Source: Fibrobacter sp.
Lineage (GTDB): Bacteria; Fibrobacterota; Fibrobacteria; Fibrobacterales; Fibrobacteraceae
NCBI GenBank assembly: GCA_024399065.1
Contig: JAKSIB010000006.1
Span: 1 to 64,000 of the forward strand
Length of the DNA stretch: 64,000 bases
Direction of reading: 5' to 3'
Shown here one piece after another: positions 15,482 through 23,749 of this stretch. A program made the translations under genes and the position numbers. The notes beneath the pieces were generated by a model, which saw only the letters and a list, made by a program, of their open reading frames with translations, was not told the origin of the DNA and did not search any database. Position 1 is the first letter of the stretch. Every line of letters starts with the position of its first letter.

Positions 15482-17091
15482 GAAACCAGTATATGGCAAA
15501 GGTCCTTGTTCACAATAAGGTTGTGACTGAAGACCAGATTAAGACCTATTGGGGTCAGGTAACAGATACAAAGGATATTGGTCAGGTCTTGGTGGATGCA
15601 GGTGTTATCCCGCCGCCAATGTACGTTAAGGTTCTTGCTTTTGTCAAGAATCTTGAGGCAAAAGCCGCAGCCGAAGCTCCTGCTGCCCCTGCTGTAAAGC
15701 CGGCCGCTCCCGCTGCTGCTCCTGCTCCCGCCGCACCTGCCGCAAAACCCGCATTTACCGCTGCCTCATCCAGCGCAAGTTCCTCCAGTTCTTCAGATTC
15801 CGAGGGTGGCTTGCAGATCGAAGGCAACAATCCCTATGGTGAAATTTCTACCGCTAATATGGATGTTGAGGCGGTCGCAGGTTTGGAAGCTACCAGCATC
15901 AGCACTTTCCAGGTGAAGAGCGATTCTGATGAAGAAGATCTTGCTGCAGAAAGCGACGAATTGCCGTCTCGCTTTGCTATTGCAACTGGTGAAGGTACTC
16001 CCATCGAGGCTCCGGAAACTCTCCGCCCCATGACGACTTTGCCGCAGATTATTGCTTTTGCTCGCAAGTTTAACGCAACAGACATCTATCTGTTTGCGGA
16101 CCGCCCCATTGTCATGCGACAATCGGGCGCCCTGTTCGAAGCTTCCGAACAGCCTCTGGATTTGTCCCGCTTGAATGAACGTCTGGACGAAGCCTCCAAG
16201 GGTTTCTCCGATGGCTACAAGATTGTGGTCGGTCAGAACTTCAGCAAGACTATCGGCCTGAAGGGTGCTGGCCGCGCACGCATCACCGTGACCTGGAACG
16301 GAACCACGCCCAGCATTTCTCTGCGCGTGATTCCGTCTGAATCCACCACACTTGAAAATCTTTACTTGCCCGCATTCTGCGCCCAGTTCGCAGAATTGAA
16401 CTGTGGCCTTGTGCTTATTGCTGGTCCTGCCGCAAGCGGCCGTTCTACGACTATGACCACCTTCGCAGAAACTATTGCTGCAAATCGTGACGTCTATATT
16501 CAGACGGTGGAAAAGCCTATTGAACGTCTTTTGCAGAATGCCCGTGGCGCTATCGCCCAGCGAGAAGTCGGTTTGCAGGTACGCTCTGGAATTGAAGGTG
16601 TTGATCTTGCAATGAAGAGCGGCGCAGACGTTATCCTCTTTGACCATCTGGAAAATACAGACGAACTTTATGCCTTGCTCCAGGCTGCAAATGCTGGCGC
16701 ATTGGTGTTCGCTGTAACCGCAGGCAACAACGTTCATTCTCTGCTTTCCCGCTTGCTCAGTTCCGTTCCGGAACAGAATCGTACGGCTCTTGCAAACGCC
16801 TTGGCTGACCAGCTGAAGGGTGTGATTGTTCAGCACTTGATTCCCATTGTGCAGAACCAGGGCCAGATTCTTGCTGTGGAAGCAATGAAGATGACGTCTC
16901 CCATGGCCAACCTCCTTCGCCGTGGTGAAATCGCCCAGCTTGTTGCTGCAATCAACAGCTTGAAGGATCAGGGTGTTTCCTTGGATGATTCCTTGCAGAA
17001 GTGCGTGGAATCTGGTTACATCGAAGGTAATGAAGCTTGGAAGCGTGCAAACGACGCACGTCGTTTTGCGGCATATCGTTCTGCTAACTAA
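15478..17091 (+). CDS. PilT-like ATPase A with altered P-loop (Lys to Arg)
   Basis: A 537-residue protein of the type II/IV secretion ATPase superfamily, nearest to PilT. Domains: an N-terminal helical region like half of a GspE/MshE N-domain (residues 1-58), an Ala/Pro/Ser-rich linker (about 60-112), a PilT N-domain-like region (about 180-300) and a RecA-like core. The P-loop reads GPAASGRSTT with Arg322 where Lys is normally essential. QREVG is kept, but the Walker B Glu-Arg segment reads FDHLEN and the TLHT histidine box reads VTAGN. The PilT-type C-terminal helix is present in degenerate form (MANLLRRGE). It is probably a weak or non-hydrolysing partner. GGAGGG lies 7 nt before the start. 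Confidence 0.8.
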   Translation: MRNQYMAKVLVHNKVVTEDQIKTYWGQVTDTKDIGQVLVDAGVIPPPMYVKVLAFVKNLEAKAAAEAPAAPAVKPAAPAAAPAPAAPAAKPAFTAASSSASSSSSSDSEGGLQIEGNNPYGEISTANMDVEAVAGLEATSISTFQVKSDSDEEDLAAESDELPSRFAIATGEGTPIEAPETLRPMTTLPQIIAFARKFNATDIYLFADRPIVMRQSGALFEASEQPLDLSRLNERLDEASKGFSDGYKIVVGQNFSKTIGLKGAGRARITVTWNGTTPSISLRVIPSESTTLENLYLPAFCAQFAELNCGLVLIAGPAASGRSTTMTTFAETIAANRDVYIQTVEKPIERLLQNARGAIAQREVGLQVRSGIEGVDLAMKSGADVILFDHLENTDELYALLQAANAGALVFAVTAGNNVHSLLSRLLSSVPEQNRTALANALADQLKGVIVQHLIPIVQNQGQILAVEAMKMTSPMANLLRRGEIAQLVAAINSLKDQGVSLDDSLQKCVESGYIEGNEAWKRANDARRFAAYRSAN

Positions 17092-17103
17092 AAGAGGTTT
17101 ATC

Positions 17104-18102
17104 ATGGCGACAGAAATTGAATCTTTGTTGGAATATGCCTTGAATGTTGGTGCCAGTGAATTGATTATCACGGAAGGTGCCCCCTCTGCAGTTCGCTTGG
17201 CTGGAAAGGTTTGTGCTATTCCCGATGCCCCCGCTATTGAAGTGGGTGGCCTCCGCGAAATCTTGACTTCTATGGATGGCGAATCCGGAACTGTGATGGG
17301 CTCCTGGTGCGGATCCAAGTGGCGCGTACGTTATTACCGTGCTGCTCTGGGCAATGCCGCTGTATTCCGCCCGGTTCTTGAAGACTGTCCTGAATTTACT
17401 GCTATCGGCGCTCCGGAATCCTTGAACAACTTGCTGGGCTTGAGTTCCGGCTTGGTTGTTTTTGCAGGTCCTTCTTGCAGTGGTAAAACTACCACTGCAA
17501 CGTCCTATGTTTCTGCGCTTTGCCAGTCTAAGATCCTTCGAGTCAGCTTCTTGAATGGTGCTGAAGAAATTCCTGTGAAGCGCGGCCCCAGTTTGGTTCT
17601 GGATGATGCTTCTGGTGATGTTTCCCAGAAGATTGATCAGGCTCTTCGCAGTGGCACGGACTTGATTTGGCTTGGGGATTTCGACGGAAAGACCCTGATT
17701 CCGATTTTGCATGCAGCAGAAGCAGGCGCTCTTGTTGTCTTGAATGTGACTGCTGGCAATGCCGTAGGCGTTCTTGATGCATTGCTCTCTTCTGAATCTG
17801 CTGAAAATCGCGACCTGGTCCGCAACATGCTGGCCTCTGTACTTAAGGCTATTGTGGTTCAGCGATTGTTGCCGTCTACTCAGGGTGGCAGCACTGCAGC
17901 ATGGGAAATCCTTTATGGTACCCAGAATGTGGCTGCTCGAATTCGTGGTGGCGAACACTTCACCTTGCCTTCTATCATTGCCGCTTCTGCAGCAGATGGC
18001 ATGATGCTGATGGACGACTGCATCAATAGTCTTGTGCAGTCTGGTTATGTCGCAGCAGAGGATGCTTCCAGATATGTGGCTAATCCCGCACGTCTTGGCT
18101 AA
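17104..18102 (+). CDS. PilT-like ATPase B with intact P-loop
   Basis: A 332-residue PilT homologue without the long N-terminal extension. Walker A GPSCSGKTTT (residues 122-131) is intact. Walker B is IWLGDFDG in place of PilT's VGELRD, so the catalytic Glu is replaced by Asp and the Arg is gone. The His box is replaced by VTAGN, as in the gene upstream. The C-terminus (GMMLMDDCINSLVQSGYV) follows PilT closely. AAGAGG precedes the ATG by 6 nt. Sharing VTAGN with ATPase A while only one keeps the P-loop Lys suggests an active/inactive pair. No pilin or pilus assembly gene lies nearby. Confidence 0.82.
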   Translation: MATEIESLLEYALNVGASELIITEGAPSAVRLAGKVCAIPDAPAIEVGGLREILTSMDGESGTVMGSWCGSKWRVRYYRAALGNAAVFRPVLEDCPEFTAIGAPESLNNLLGLSSGLVVFAGPSCSGKTTTATSYVSALCQSKILRVSFLNGAEEIPVKRGPSLVLDDASGDVSQKIDQALRSGTDLIWLGDFDGKTLIPILHAAEAGALVVLNVTAGNAVGVLDALLSSESAENRDLVRNMLASVLKAIVVQRLLPSTQGGSTAAWEILYGTQNVAARIRGGEHFTLPSIIAASAADGMMLMDDCINSLVQSGYVAAEDASRYVANPARLG

Positions 18103-18124
18103 ATCATCCTTTAGGGTGGTTAGG

Positions 18125-20452
18125 ATGGCGGCCTCCGTGGCTGCCTTTTCGGCGTTGGCAGTAACTGCATTTGCCCAAGATAAAACTGCGGCAGATGCAG
18201 AACTCATGCTGAGCGCTTTTGATGCGACAGAAACTGCTTCGGTTGAAACAGTGAGGGATTCTGTTGTGAATGAATCCGAGGTTATTGACTCCGTTCCGGA
18301 GACAGCCTTTGTTCCTGTTGCAGAACCTGTTGTTTCAACAAAACCTGCATTAAAGACTGTTCTCTACCTTAGTGGTGGTGAACGTTCTACCTGGTTCCAT
18401 TTGGGCGTGCTCTACGCTATTGAAGAATACGGTATCCCTGTTGATTCTGTGGTTGGTACTTCCTGGGGTGCCTGGATTGGTTCCCTGTGGGCTAAGGGGG
18501 TTCCTCTGGATGAAATCCAGAGAATCATGAAGGACCCAGCAATTGCATCCTACGTGGGTCATGATCTTTCCGATCCGACAAACAAGCTGGGCTATGATAA
18601 CCGCGATGCTTTCGAATTGCCTATTTCAAAAAAGGGAATCCCCAGTCTCCGTCAGCGTTTCACCATGAACGTTGATGAACAACTTCAGGTAACTCGCGAG
18701 AAAAAATCCCTGTACCCGGATACCATGGGTGTTAAGCGTTCTATCGCGAAATTGCGTTTTCAGGAAACCCTTTATCGTCAAGATGTGATTTTCAGGATTC
18801 CGTTCTCGGTGCAGGGTTGCGATGGAAAGGACGAGGGCAAACTTTCCGCAAATGTGATTTCTTCGTTGCCTTTGTGGGAAAATGAAGTTTCAGGTGAACT
18901 GTGCCCTCATTACGCTTTGCCGGTAGAAGATAATGCTGCGGAATTTCCGATCATCGTTGTGGCAGACCCTTTGCGAGGAACCTTAACGGGTGATTCTCGT
19001 TCCAAGCTTTTGAAACAAATGGCTGGAGCGAACTTGAACAATTTGCCGGGATCAACTGTTCGTCCGCACACCGTTTTGGACACGTCTTACACGGCTATGA
19101 TTCAACTTGGTTTTTCAAGTTTTGAACACAATCTTTCTGATTTTGCGCCTTTTACAAACCGCCGTGTTTCTTATAAGGACCTGTTTGGTGGTAAGGACGT
19201 AAGGAAGTCCTGGTTTAAGTTCAATCCGACTTTCGACAGTTTGTCTTCAGAAACCCATAGTGCGGTGAAGACGTATTGGGATGATTCCGATACGGGCCTG
19301 GTCGCTTTGGAACATTTCGCTGAAAAAATCCTGCAGCGTCCCGGTTATGACTCTCTGGATTTTGATATGTTGCCTTCTGGTGACTTGATGGTTTCTGCGG
19401 CTGTTCATCCCACCTTTGATGTGGCTGTGGGTGGGTTTGGTTCCAATGCCTTGGGTGCTAATGCGTACTTTGAAGGAACGATGAATTTTGTGAACCAGAT
19501 GGAAATGGAATTGGTCCTGTCTGGTTTTTGGGGCACCTCGTCCTATGGCGTTCAACCTCGTTTAAATGTTTCAAAGCTTTGGAGCAAACATTGGGGACTT
19601 CAGTTCGGTTACGATTACCTTATGCTGCGTCCGTTGAAGACTTACAATAATGATCTTCGTGGCGAGTATCGAATCGTATCGGAAGAACGCAGCGATTTCT
19701 CCATGACTGTTGTTTATGACGTAGACGTAAATCAAAAAGTTTCTGCGAACTTCTTGTTTGGCAATCGTACTTTTGAATTGAATCCCATTTATTATGGTTA
19801 CGATGGTGTCAAAACCTTCCCGGTGTCGCCGAGCCTGAATTATGAATATTTGAATGGCGATGATGACCAATGGTTTTCTCAAAAGGGTTTTGCGGCTCAT
19901 GCTTCTGCAGGCTTGCAGTCCATCGGGTTTAATTTCGGAATAAGCGACTTGATTCCGATTTACTGGAAATTCTCTGGTGATTTACGTTATTCCGTATCTC
20001 CGAAACCATTCGCGACCTTTACTGCGGGGGTTGCAGCGGCAATCGAACGTTATCGTCAGGAAGGCCATGGCTACGTGAGCCCGAAATCTTTTGAATACGC
20101 ACCTTTGGATATTGCCTACCGTTATCACGCCCAGGTTACCCCCTGGTCAACAGAGTGGTATAACGAGGAACTGTCTTCCCATGAGTATGCCTTGATTCGC
20201 GGTAGCGCAGCCTTGCATAGCAAGTATTTTGGCCTGTGGTTGTTCGCTGCCTATTATCACGACTTTGAAGATAGTCCTTATGCCAAGTTGTCCAAGAACA
20301 AGTTTGTCATTGAACCCGCGCTTCGTCTGTCGTACAAATCCCTGGACATTTATGCGGGCATGAATCGCATTGTGGATAAGGATGGCTTCAGTGGCATAAC
20401 CGATTTTGGTAACTATACCTACTTTGTCCGTTTCGGCAATTACCAATTCTAG
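18125..20452 (+). CDS. Patatin-like protein with predicted outer-membrane beta-barrel
   Basis: A 775-residue exported protein. The signal sequence ends at AFAQD. The patatin domain (about residues 78-300) has YLSGGERSTWFHLG as the oxyanion-type glycine segment and GTSWG (Ser113) as nucleophile elbow. The usual DGG/DGA motif carrying the catalytic Asp is not found. The C-terminal 400 residues alternate aromatic and polar residues and end in YQF, as in outer-membrane barrels, so the layout resembles PlpD-type (Vd) proteins. The start is uncertain: ATG 18125 has AGGG 8 nt upstream, but GTG 18116 or TTG 18095 would give a more basic signal peptide. Last gene of the PilT/ABC operon. Confidence 0.75.
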   Translation: MAASVAAFSALAVTAFAQDKTAADAELMLSAFDATETASVETVRDSVVNESEVIDSVPETAFVPVAEPVVSTKPALKTVLYLSGGERSTWFHLGVLYAIEEYGIPVDSVVGTSWGAWIGSLWAKGVPLDEIQRIMKDPAIASYVGHDLSDPTNKLGYDNRDAFELPISKKGIPSLRQRFTMNVDEQLQVTREKKSLYPDTMGVKRSIAKLRFQETLYRQDVIFRIPFSVQGCDGKDEGKLSANVISSLPLWENEVSGELCPHYALPVEDNAAEFPIIVVADPLRGTLTGDSRSKLLKQMAGANLNNLPGSTVRPHTVLDTSYTAMIQLGFSSFEHNLSDFAPFTNRRVSYKDLFGGKDVRKSWFKFNPTFDSLSSETHSAVKTYWDDSDTGLVALEHFAEKILQRPGYDSLDFDMLPSGDLMVSAAVHPTFDVAVGGFGSNALGANAYFEGTMNFVNQMEMELVLSGFWGTSSYGVQPRLNVSKLWSKHWGLQFGYDYLMLRPLKTYNNDLRGEYRIVSEERSDFSMTVVYDVDVNQKVSANFLFGNRTFELNPIYYGYDGVKTFPVSPSLNYEYLNGDDDQWFSQKGFAAHASAGLQSIGFNFGISDLIPIYWKFSGDLRYSVSPKPFATFTAGVAAAIERYRQEGHGYVSPKSFEYAPLDIAYRYHAQVTPWSTEWYNEELSSHEYALIRGSAALHSKYFGLWLFAAYYHDFEDSPYAKLSKNKFVIEPALRLSYKSLDIYAGMNRIVDKDGFSGITDFGNYTYFVRFGNYQF

Positions 20453-20499
20453 TATCCGCTTGTATACAAAAAATATTTGAGCCACTCTAGCAATTAGGT

Positions 20500-20541
20500 T
20501 GGGCCATTTCTAAAATTGACAAAAAATTTAAGAAGGCCCTT
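20500..20541 (+). promoter_or_regulatory. Possible leader hairpin sequestering the MATE ribosome site
   Basis: GGGCC (20501-20505) can pair with GGCCC (20535-20539), and partly matched AT-rich arms lie between. The 3' arm overlaps the AAGAAGG Shine-Dalgarno of the downstream gene. It does not match a riboswitch class I recognise. Confidence 0.3.
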
Positions 20542-20543
20542 TT

Positions 20544-21881
20544 ATGCAGTCTAAAGTGCAAGTCAAAGATCGCTCCCTTTTGAGTCTTTCTTGGCCCTTG
20601 TTCATAACGTTTGGTATCGCAACCTGCCAACCGATGATGGACAGTTGGTTCCTTTCCCGCACTTCTGAAACTGCTGCGGCCGGTGTTGGTGCCCTGGGCC
20701 CTATTCTTGGTGCCATTTTTATGGCTATTACCGCCTTCTCTCAGGCGGGCGCAAGTATCGCCTCTCAATTCATGGGTGCGGAACGTCCCAAACAGGCCGG
20801 CACCACCCAGACTATGGTTCTTCTGGGTAGCTTGCTTTTAGGTGTTGCTATCATGCTGGTGACTATTCCGCTGGCAGGAAACATTGTCAACTGGATGGGC
20901 CTTACGGGAGACGCTGCCAAGTACGGTTACGAGTTCATGTTCATCGTTTCCTTTGGCTTTGCGTTCCGTTCCTTGCAAACGACGCTGACCTCCTTGATTG
21001 CAACCCACGGCCTTACCGGCTGGAACTTGATCGGAAACATTATCACCATCGTTTCCAATGCCATCATGAATGTGATTTTCCTGAATGGATACTTCGGCCT
21101 GCCTTGCATGGGCGTAAAGGGTGTTGCTCTCGCCACCATGCTTTCCTGGCTGATTTCTTCCGTAGTGCTTTATGCGATTCTCAAGTACAAGGTTCATCAT
21201 AAGATTCGTAGCACAGACTTCAAACGCTCCTGCGTGATTCTTCCGGACTGGATTCGCATTGGCGTACCTGCCGCCGTGGAACCGGTCAGCTTCCAGATTT
21301 TCCAGGTGGTGCTTACGGCCATCATCGTGCATTTGGGCATTACTGCCATGACGGCGAGAATCTTTGCGGCAAACTTCGCCATGCTTGCGGTTATTTTAAG
21401 TGTGGGGTTGAGTAGTGGTAGCCAGATTCTTGTAGCTCACTTGGTGGGCGCCCATGATTTCGACAAGGCCAACCGCCGTTTACACCAGAGCCTTGCTGCG
21501 GGCTGTTCTAGCAGCTTGATCGTAGCCATTATCGTTGCGATTTTTGGAACGGAATTAATGTCCCTTTATTCCATTGATCCTGAAATCCAGAGGTTGGGCA
21601 GGATTTGCCTTTGGTGCGACGTTGCTCTCCAACCTTTCAAGGCCGCCAACATGACCATCACTTCTGCACTTCGTGCTTCCGGTGATTCCAAGTTCCCCGC
21701 GATTGTGGGCTCCACCATGATGTGGACCTTGGGCCTTGGCACGGCACTTCTTCTGGGCTTTGGCTTAGATCTTGGTCTTGCCGGTATTTGGCTGGGCATG
21801 GCTGCCGATGAATTCTATCGCTCCATCGTGAACTACATCCGTTGGCGCGGCGGTCGCTGGAAAGAACTGGGCGTCGTTTAG
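20544..21881 (+). CDS. MATE-family efflux transporter
   Basis: A 445-residue, 12-helix inner-membrane antiporter of the multidrug/toxin extrusion family. It has the two-fold MATE repeat: WPLFITFGIATCQPMMDSWF near the start and its counterpart at IRIGVPAAVEPVSFQIFQ (about residue 235). Length is typical. The substrate is not predictable. The leader may form a hairpin over the Shine-Dalgarno. Convergent with mltG across a strong terminator. Confidence 0.93.
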   Translation: MQSKVQVKDRSLLSLSWPLFITFGIATCQPMMDSWFLSRTSETAAAGVGALGPILGAIFMAITAFSQAGASIASQFMGAERPKQAGTTQTMVLLGSLLLGVAIMLVTIPLAGNIVNWMGLTGDAAKYGYEFMFIVSFGFAFRSLQTTLTSLIATHGLTGWNLIGNIITIVSNAIMNVIFLNGYFGLPCMGVKGVALATMLSWLISSVVLYAILKYKVHHKIRSTDFKRSCVILPDWIRIGVPAAVEPVSFQIFQVVLTAIIVHLGITAMTARIFAANFAMLAVILSVGLSSGSQILVAHLVGAHDFDKANRRLHQSLAAGCSSSLIVAIIVAIFGTELMSLYSIDPEIQRLGRICLWCDVALQPFKAANMTITSALRASGDSKFPAIVGSTMMWTLGLGTALLLGFGLDLGLAGIWLGMAADEFYRSIVNYIRWRGGRWKELGVV

Positions 21882-21904
21882 TGCCTTAGCTATAGTTTGA
21901 AAAA

Positions 21905-21930
21905 AGCCCGGGGCGATTGCCTCGGGTTTT
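21905..21930. terminator. Bidirectional terminator between MATE and mltG genes
   Basis: CCCGGGGC / GCCTCGGG stem around GATT, with A5 before and T4 after, placed between convergent genes. Confidence 0.8.
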
Positions 21931-21964
21931 AAATTGTTACTCCGGTATCGTCCGGGGTTCTGTA

Positions 21965-22996
21965 TTACAACTGCGGTGCGCCGGTTTTTGCGCGGTTCTT
22001 TGCGGCAACGTCCTTGTACTTGTTGTGGTCGGCCAGGTTGTCGCTGAAGAAGTGGGTCATAGATCCGTCATCCTTGGCTACAAAATACAATGCCTTGGTT
22101 TCTGCAGGGTAGAGTGCTGCGGTAATTGCCTTGCGACCCGGATTGGAAATGGGACCCGGCATCAATCCAGGGAATTTGCGGGTGTTGTAAGGACTGTCGC
22201 TGTTCAACTGGCTCTTGTAGATGGGACCGGTCAAATTCTTGAAGATGAATCTTACGGTGGGGTCGGCACCCAGAGGCATGCCGATGCGGAGGCGGTTGTG
22301 GAACACGCCTGCAATGATGGGACGTTCGTCCGGCATACCGGTTTCTTCTTCCACCACGCTGGCCAGGGTCAACACGCGGTGCCAGTTGCCAAGGGTTTCC
22401 CATTTGGAGCCGGACTTCAGGTTGGCCTTCAGTTCGTCACGGAGCTTCAAGTTGGCTGCCACCATCTGCTTCAGGATCACTTCTTCATCGGCGTCGATGG
22501 GGAAGGGGTAGGTGTCCGGCAGCAGGTAGCCTTCCAAGCTGTTTGCTTCGAGACCCAGCTTGCGGGCGAACTTCGGGTCCTGGACCAGCTTGTTCCAGCG
22601 GTCCTCGTCCAGGTTCGGGTAAGCCTTTTTGACATAGGCTGGGATTTCCCAGGAGGCTCGACCTTCGGGGATGGTCACCTTACGAACGGCAATCTTGCCA
22701 CTGGCGATGATGTCCAGAACCTGTTCCAGGGACTGTCCCTTGGGAATTTCGTACCAACCGGCCTTCAAGGACGGGTTCTTTTTACGGACAACCAGCTTAT
22801 AGGCCACCTCGTCGTCCCAAATTCCGTTCTGTTTGAGGATCTGGAAAACCTTGGTGGGGGAGCTGCCCTTGGGGACCTGGATAAGCACGGAATCCTGATT
22901 TTGGGCTGTTGCGCCCATTCTGGAGTTCACGGAAGAGTACCCAAAAAAGGCGATTAGGGCCAAAATGGCGACAAAAACAAGTAAAATCTTCTTCAT
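21965..22996 (-). CDS. mltG: Endolytic murein transglycosylase MltG
   Basis: A 343-residue YceG/MltG protein that cleaves nascent peptidoglycan strands in the inner membrane and limits glycan chain length. One N-terminal membrane helix (residues 3-20), a LysM-like region, then the catalytic domain with ASVVEEETG (catalytic Glu, about residues 216-218), FHNRLRIGMPLGADPTV, SPYNTR and MPGPISNPG, all hallmark segments. Length is standard. It is monocistronic here. Confidence 0.96.
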   Translation of the reverse strand: MKKILLVFVAILALIAFFGYSSVNSRMGATAQNQDSVLIQVPKGSSPTKVFQILKQNGIWDDEVAYKLVVRKKNPSLKAGWYEIPKGQSLEQVLDIIASGKIAVRKVTIPEGRASWEIPAYVKKAYPNLDEDRWNKLVQDPKFARKLGLEANSLEGYLLPDTYPFPIDADEEVILKQMVAANLKLRDELKANLKSGSKWETLGNWHRVLTLASVVEEETGMPDERPIIAGVFHNRLRIGMPLGADPTVRFIFKNLTGPIYKSQLNSDSPYNTRKFPGLMPGPISNPGRKAITAALYPAETKALYFVAKDDGSMTHFFSDNLADHNKYKDVAAKNRAKTGAPQL

Positions 22997-23043
22997 ACAC
23001 TAAAAATTTAAAAGAAAAATTACCGAAATGGAAAAATAAAAGG

Positions 23044-23049
23044 TATATT
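23044..23049 (+). promoter_or_regulatory. -10 box of the small exported protein gene
   Basis: TATATT about 45 nt upstream of the ATG at 23094, leaving a leader of about 38 nt that ends in an AAGGAAGAG Shine-Dalgarno. Confidence 0.45.
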
Positions 23050-23093
23050 CCTATTGCATTTTGAATTTTTACCATGTTTCTAAGGAAGAGATT

Positions 23094-23531
23094 ATGAAAA
23101 AGGTATTGGTAATTGCTCTCGTTCTTATGGTCGGCGTTTCCTTTGGTGCCGGCAAGAAGGTCAAGTCCAAGCTGGGCGATATCGACCTGACTAAGGAAAA
23201 AGACGGCGGTGCTGTTGTTTGTACCGCAGGCTTCAATGATGAACTTACCATCGTTAAGGACGGTGAAACCGAAGTGCTCGTTAAGGGTAACTGCGGTCAG
23301 GGTTGGGTTCCCAAGTCCAAGATTGAATACGTTGCACAGCTCGCTGGCGATAAGTCCATGAAGTTGGAAGGTGTGGACGTGGTCGGTTGGCTCGATAACC
23401 CGTCTGCAGTGTTCGTGTTGGAAAACGATGACCTTGACTTCGACGGCGTGAACATCGACCGTGACTTTAAGGAATACCTCCAGCACACTATGGACCGTGA
23501 ACAGACCGAAATGCGCAACAACGAAAACTAA
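23094..23531 (+). CDS. Small exported protein, unknown function
   Basis: A 145-residue protein not assigned to a family. A signal peptide (cleavage after SFGAG or nearby) is followed by a beta-rich segment ending in NCGQGWVPKSKIEYV, which recalls bacterial SH3-like folds. The C-terminal half is acidic (ENDDLDFDGVNIDRDFKEYL). Two cysteines (in VVCTAG and GNCGQG) could form a disulfide. The start at 23094 was chosen for the strong AAGGAAGAG 4 nt upstream. Own promoter and terminator, so a single-gene unit. Role unknown. Confidence 0.75.
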   Translation: MKKVLVIALVLMVGVSFGAGKKVKSKLGDIDLTKEKDGGAVVCTAGFNDELTIVKDGETEVLVKGNCGQGWVPKSKIEYVAQLAGDKSMKLEGVDVVGWLDNPSAVFVLENDDLDFDGVNIDRDFKEYLQHTMDREQTEMRNNEN

Positions 23532-23560
23532 TCGCTGTTGAACATCTCAAGAGTTTAAAG

Positions 23561-23588
23561 AAAGCTCCGCTTCGGCGGGGCTTTTTTG
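23561..23588 (+). terminator. Strong terminator with UUCG tetraloop
   Basis: A 10-bp stem (AAAGCTCCGC / GCGGGGCTTT, one G-U) closes a C(TTCG)G tetraloop and is followed by a T-run. Confidence 0.92.
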
Positions 23589-23615
23589 TTTTTGGAACTT
23601 TTTGCTCCGCTTTGC

Positions 23616-23629
23616 GTGATTATTTTCAC
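23616..23629. promoter_or_regulatory. CRP/FNR-like palindrome upstream of the endoglucanase
   Basis: GTGA-N6-TCAC (23616-23629), the CRP-type core, flanked by C and G that extend the symmetry. The centre is about 88 bp upstream of the start expected from the TATATT box at 23699. No CRP-type gene lies in the window. Confidence 0.35.
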
Positions 23630-23698
23630 GTTGTCTACCGCTGTAACCGAATTTACTTGGAGTAAGTTTTAAATAGCGTGGAAAAAAGGGCTTCCTTA

Positions 23699-23704
23699 TA
23701 TATT
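23699..23704 (+). promoter_or_regulatory. -10 box of the endoglucanase gene
   Basis: TATATT 45 nt before the ATG at 23750. GAGGA just upstream of the ATG is the likely Shine-Dalgarno, although its spacing is short. Apart from this box, the CRP-like palindrome and the upstream terminator, the 218-bp gap shows nothing else. Confidence 0.45.
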
Positions 23705-23749
23705 TTTTTGCTCGTTGGTTAGGGTTTTCTTGATAAAAAACGAGGAAAT

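Noticed and set aside
18032-18124. An upstream start for the patatin gene at 18032
   Set aside because: It would overlap the PilT-like gene by 71 nt and place a hydrophilic stretch ahead of the signal peptide; later starts fit better.
15793-18207. An 804-codon antisense frame across the two PilT-like genes
   Set aside because: It spans two well-supported genes and their spacer on the other strand; composition and lack of motifs mark it as a shadow frame.
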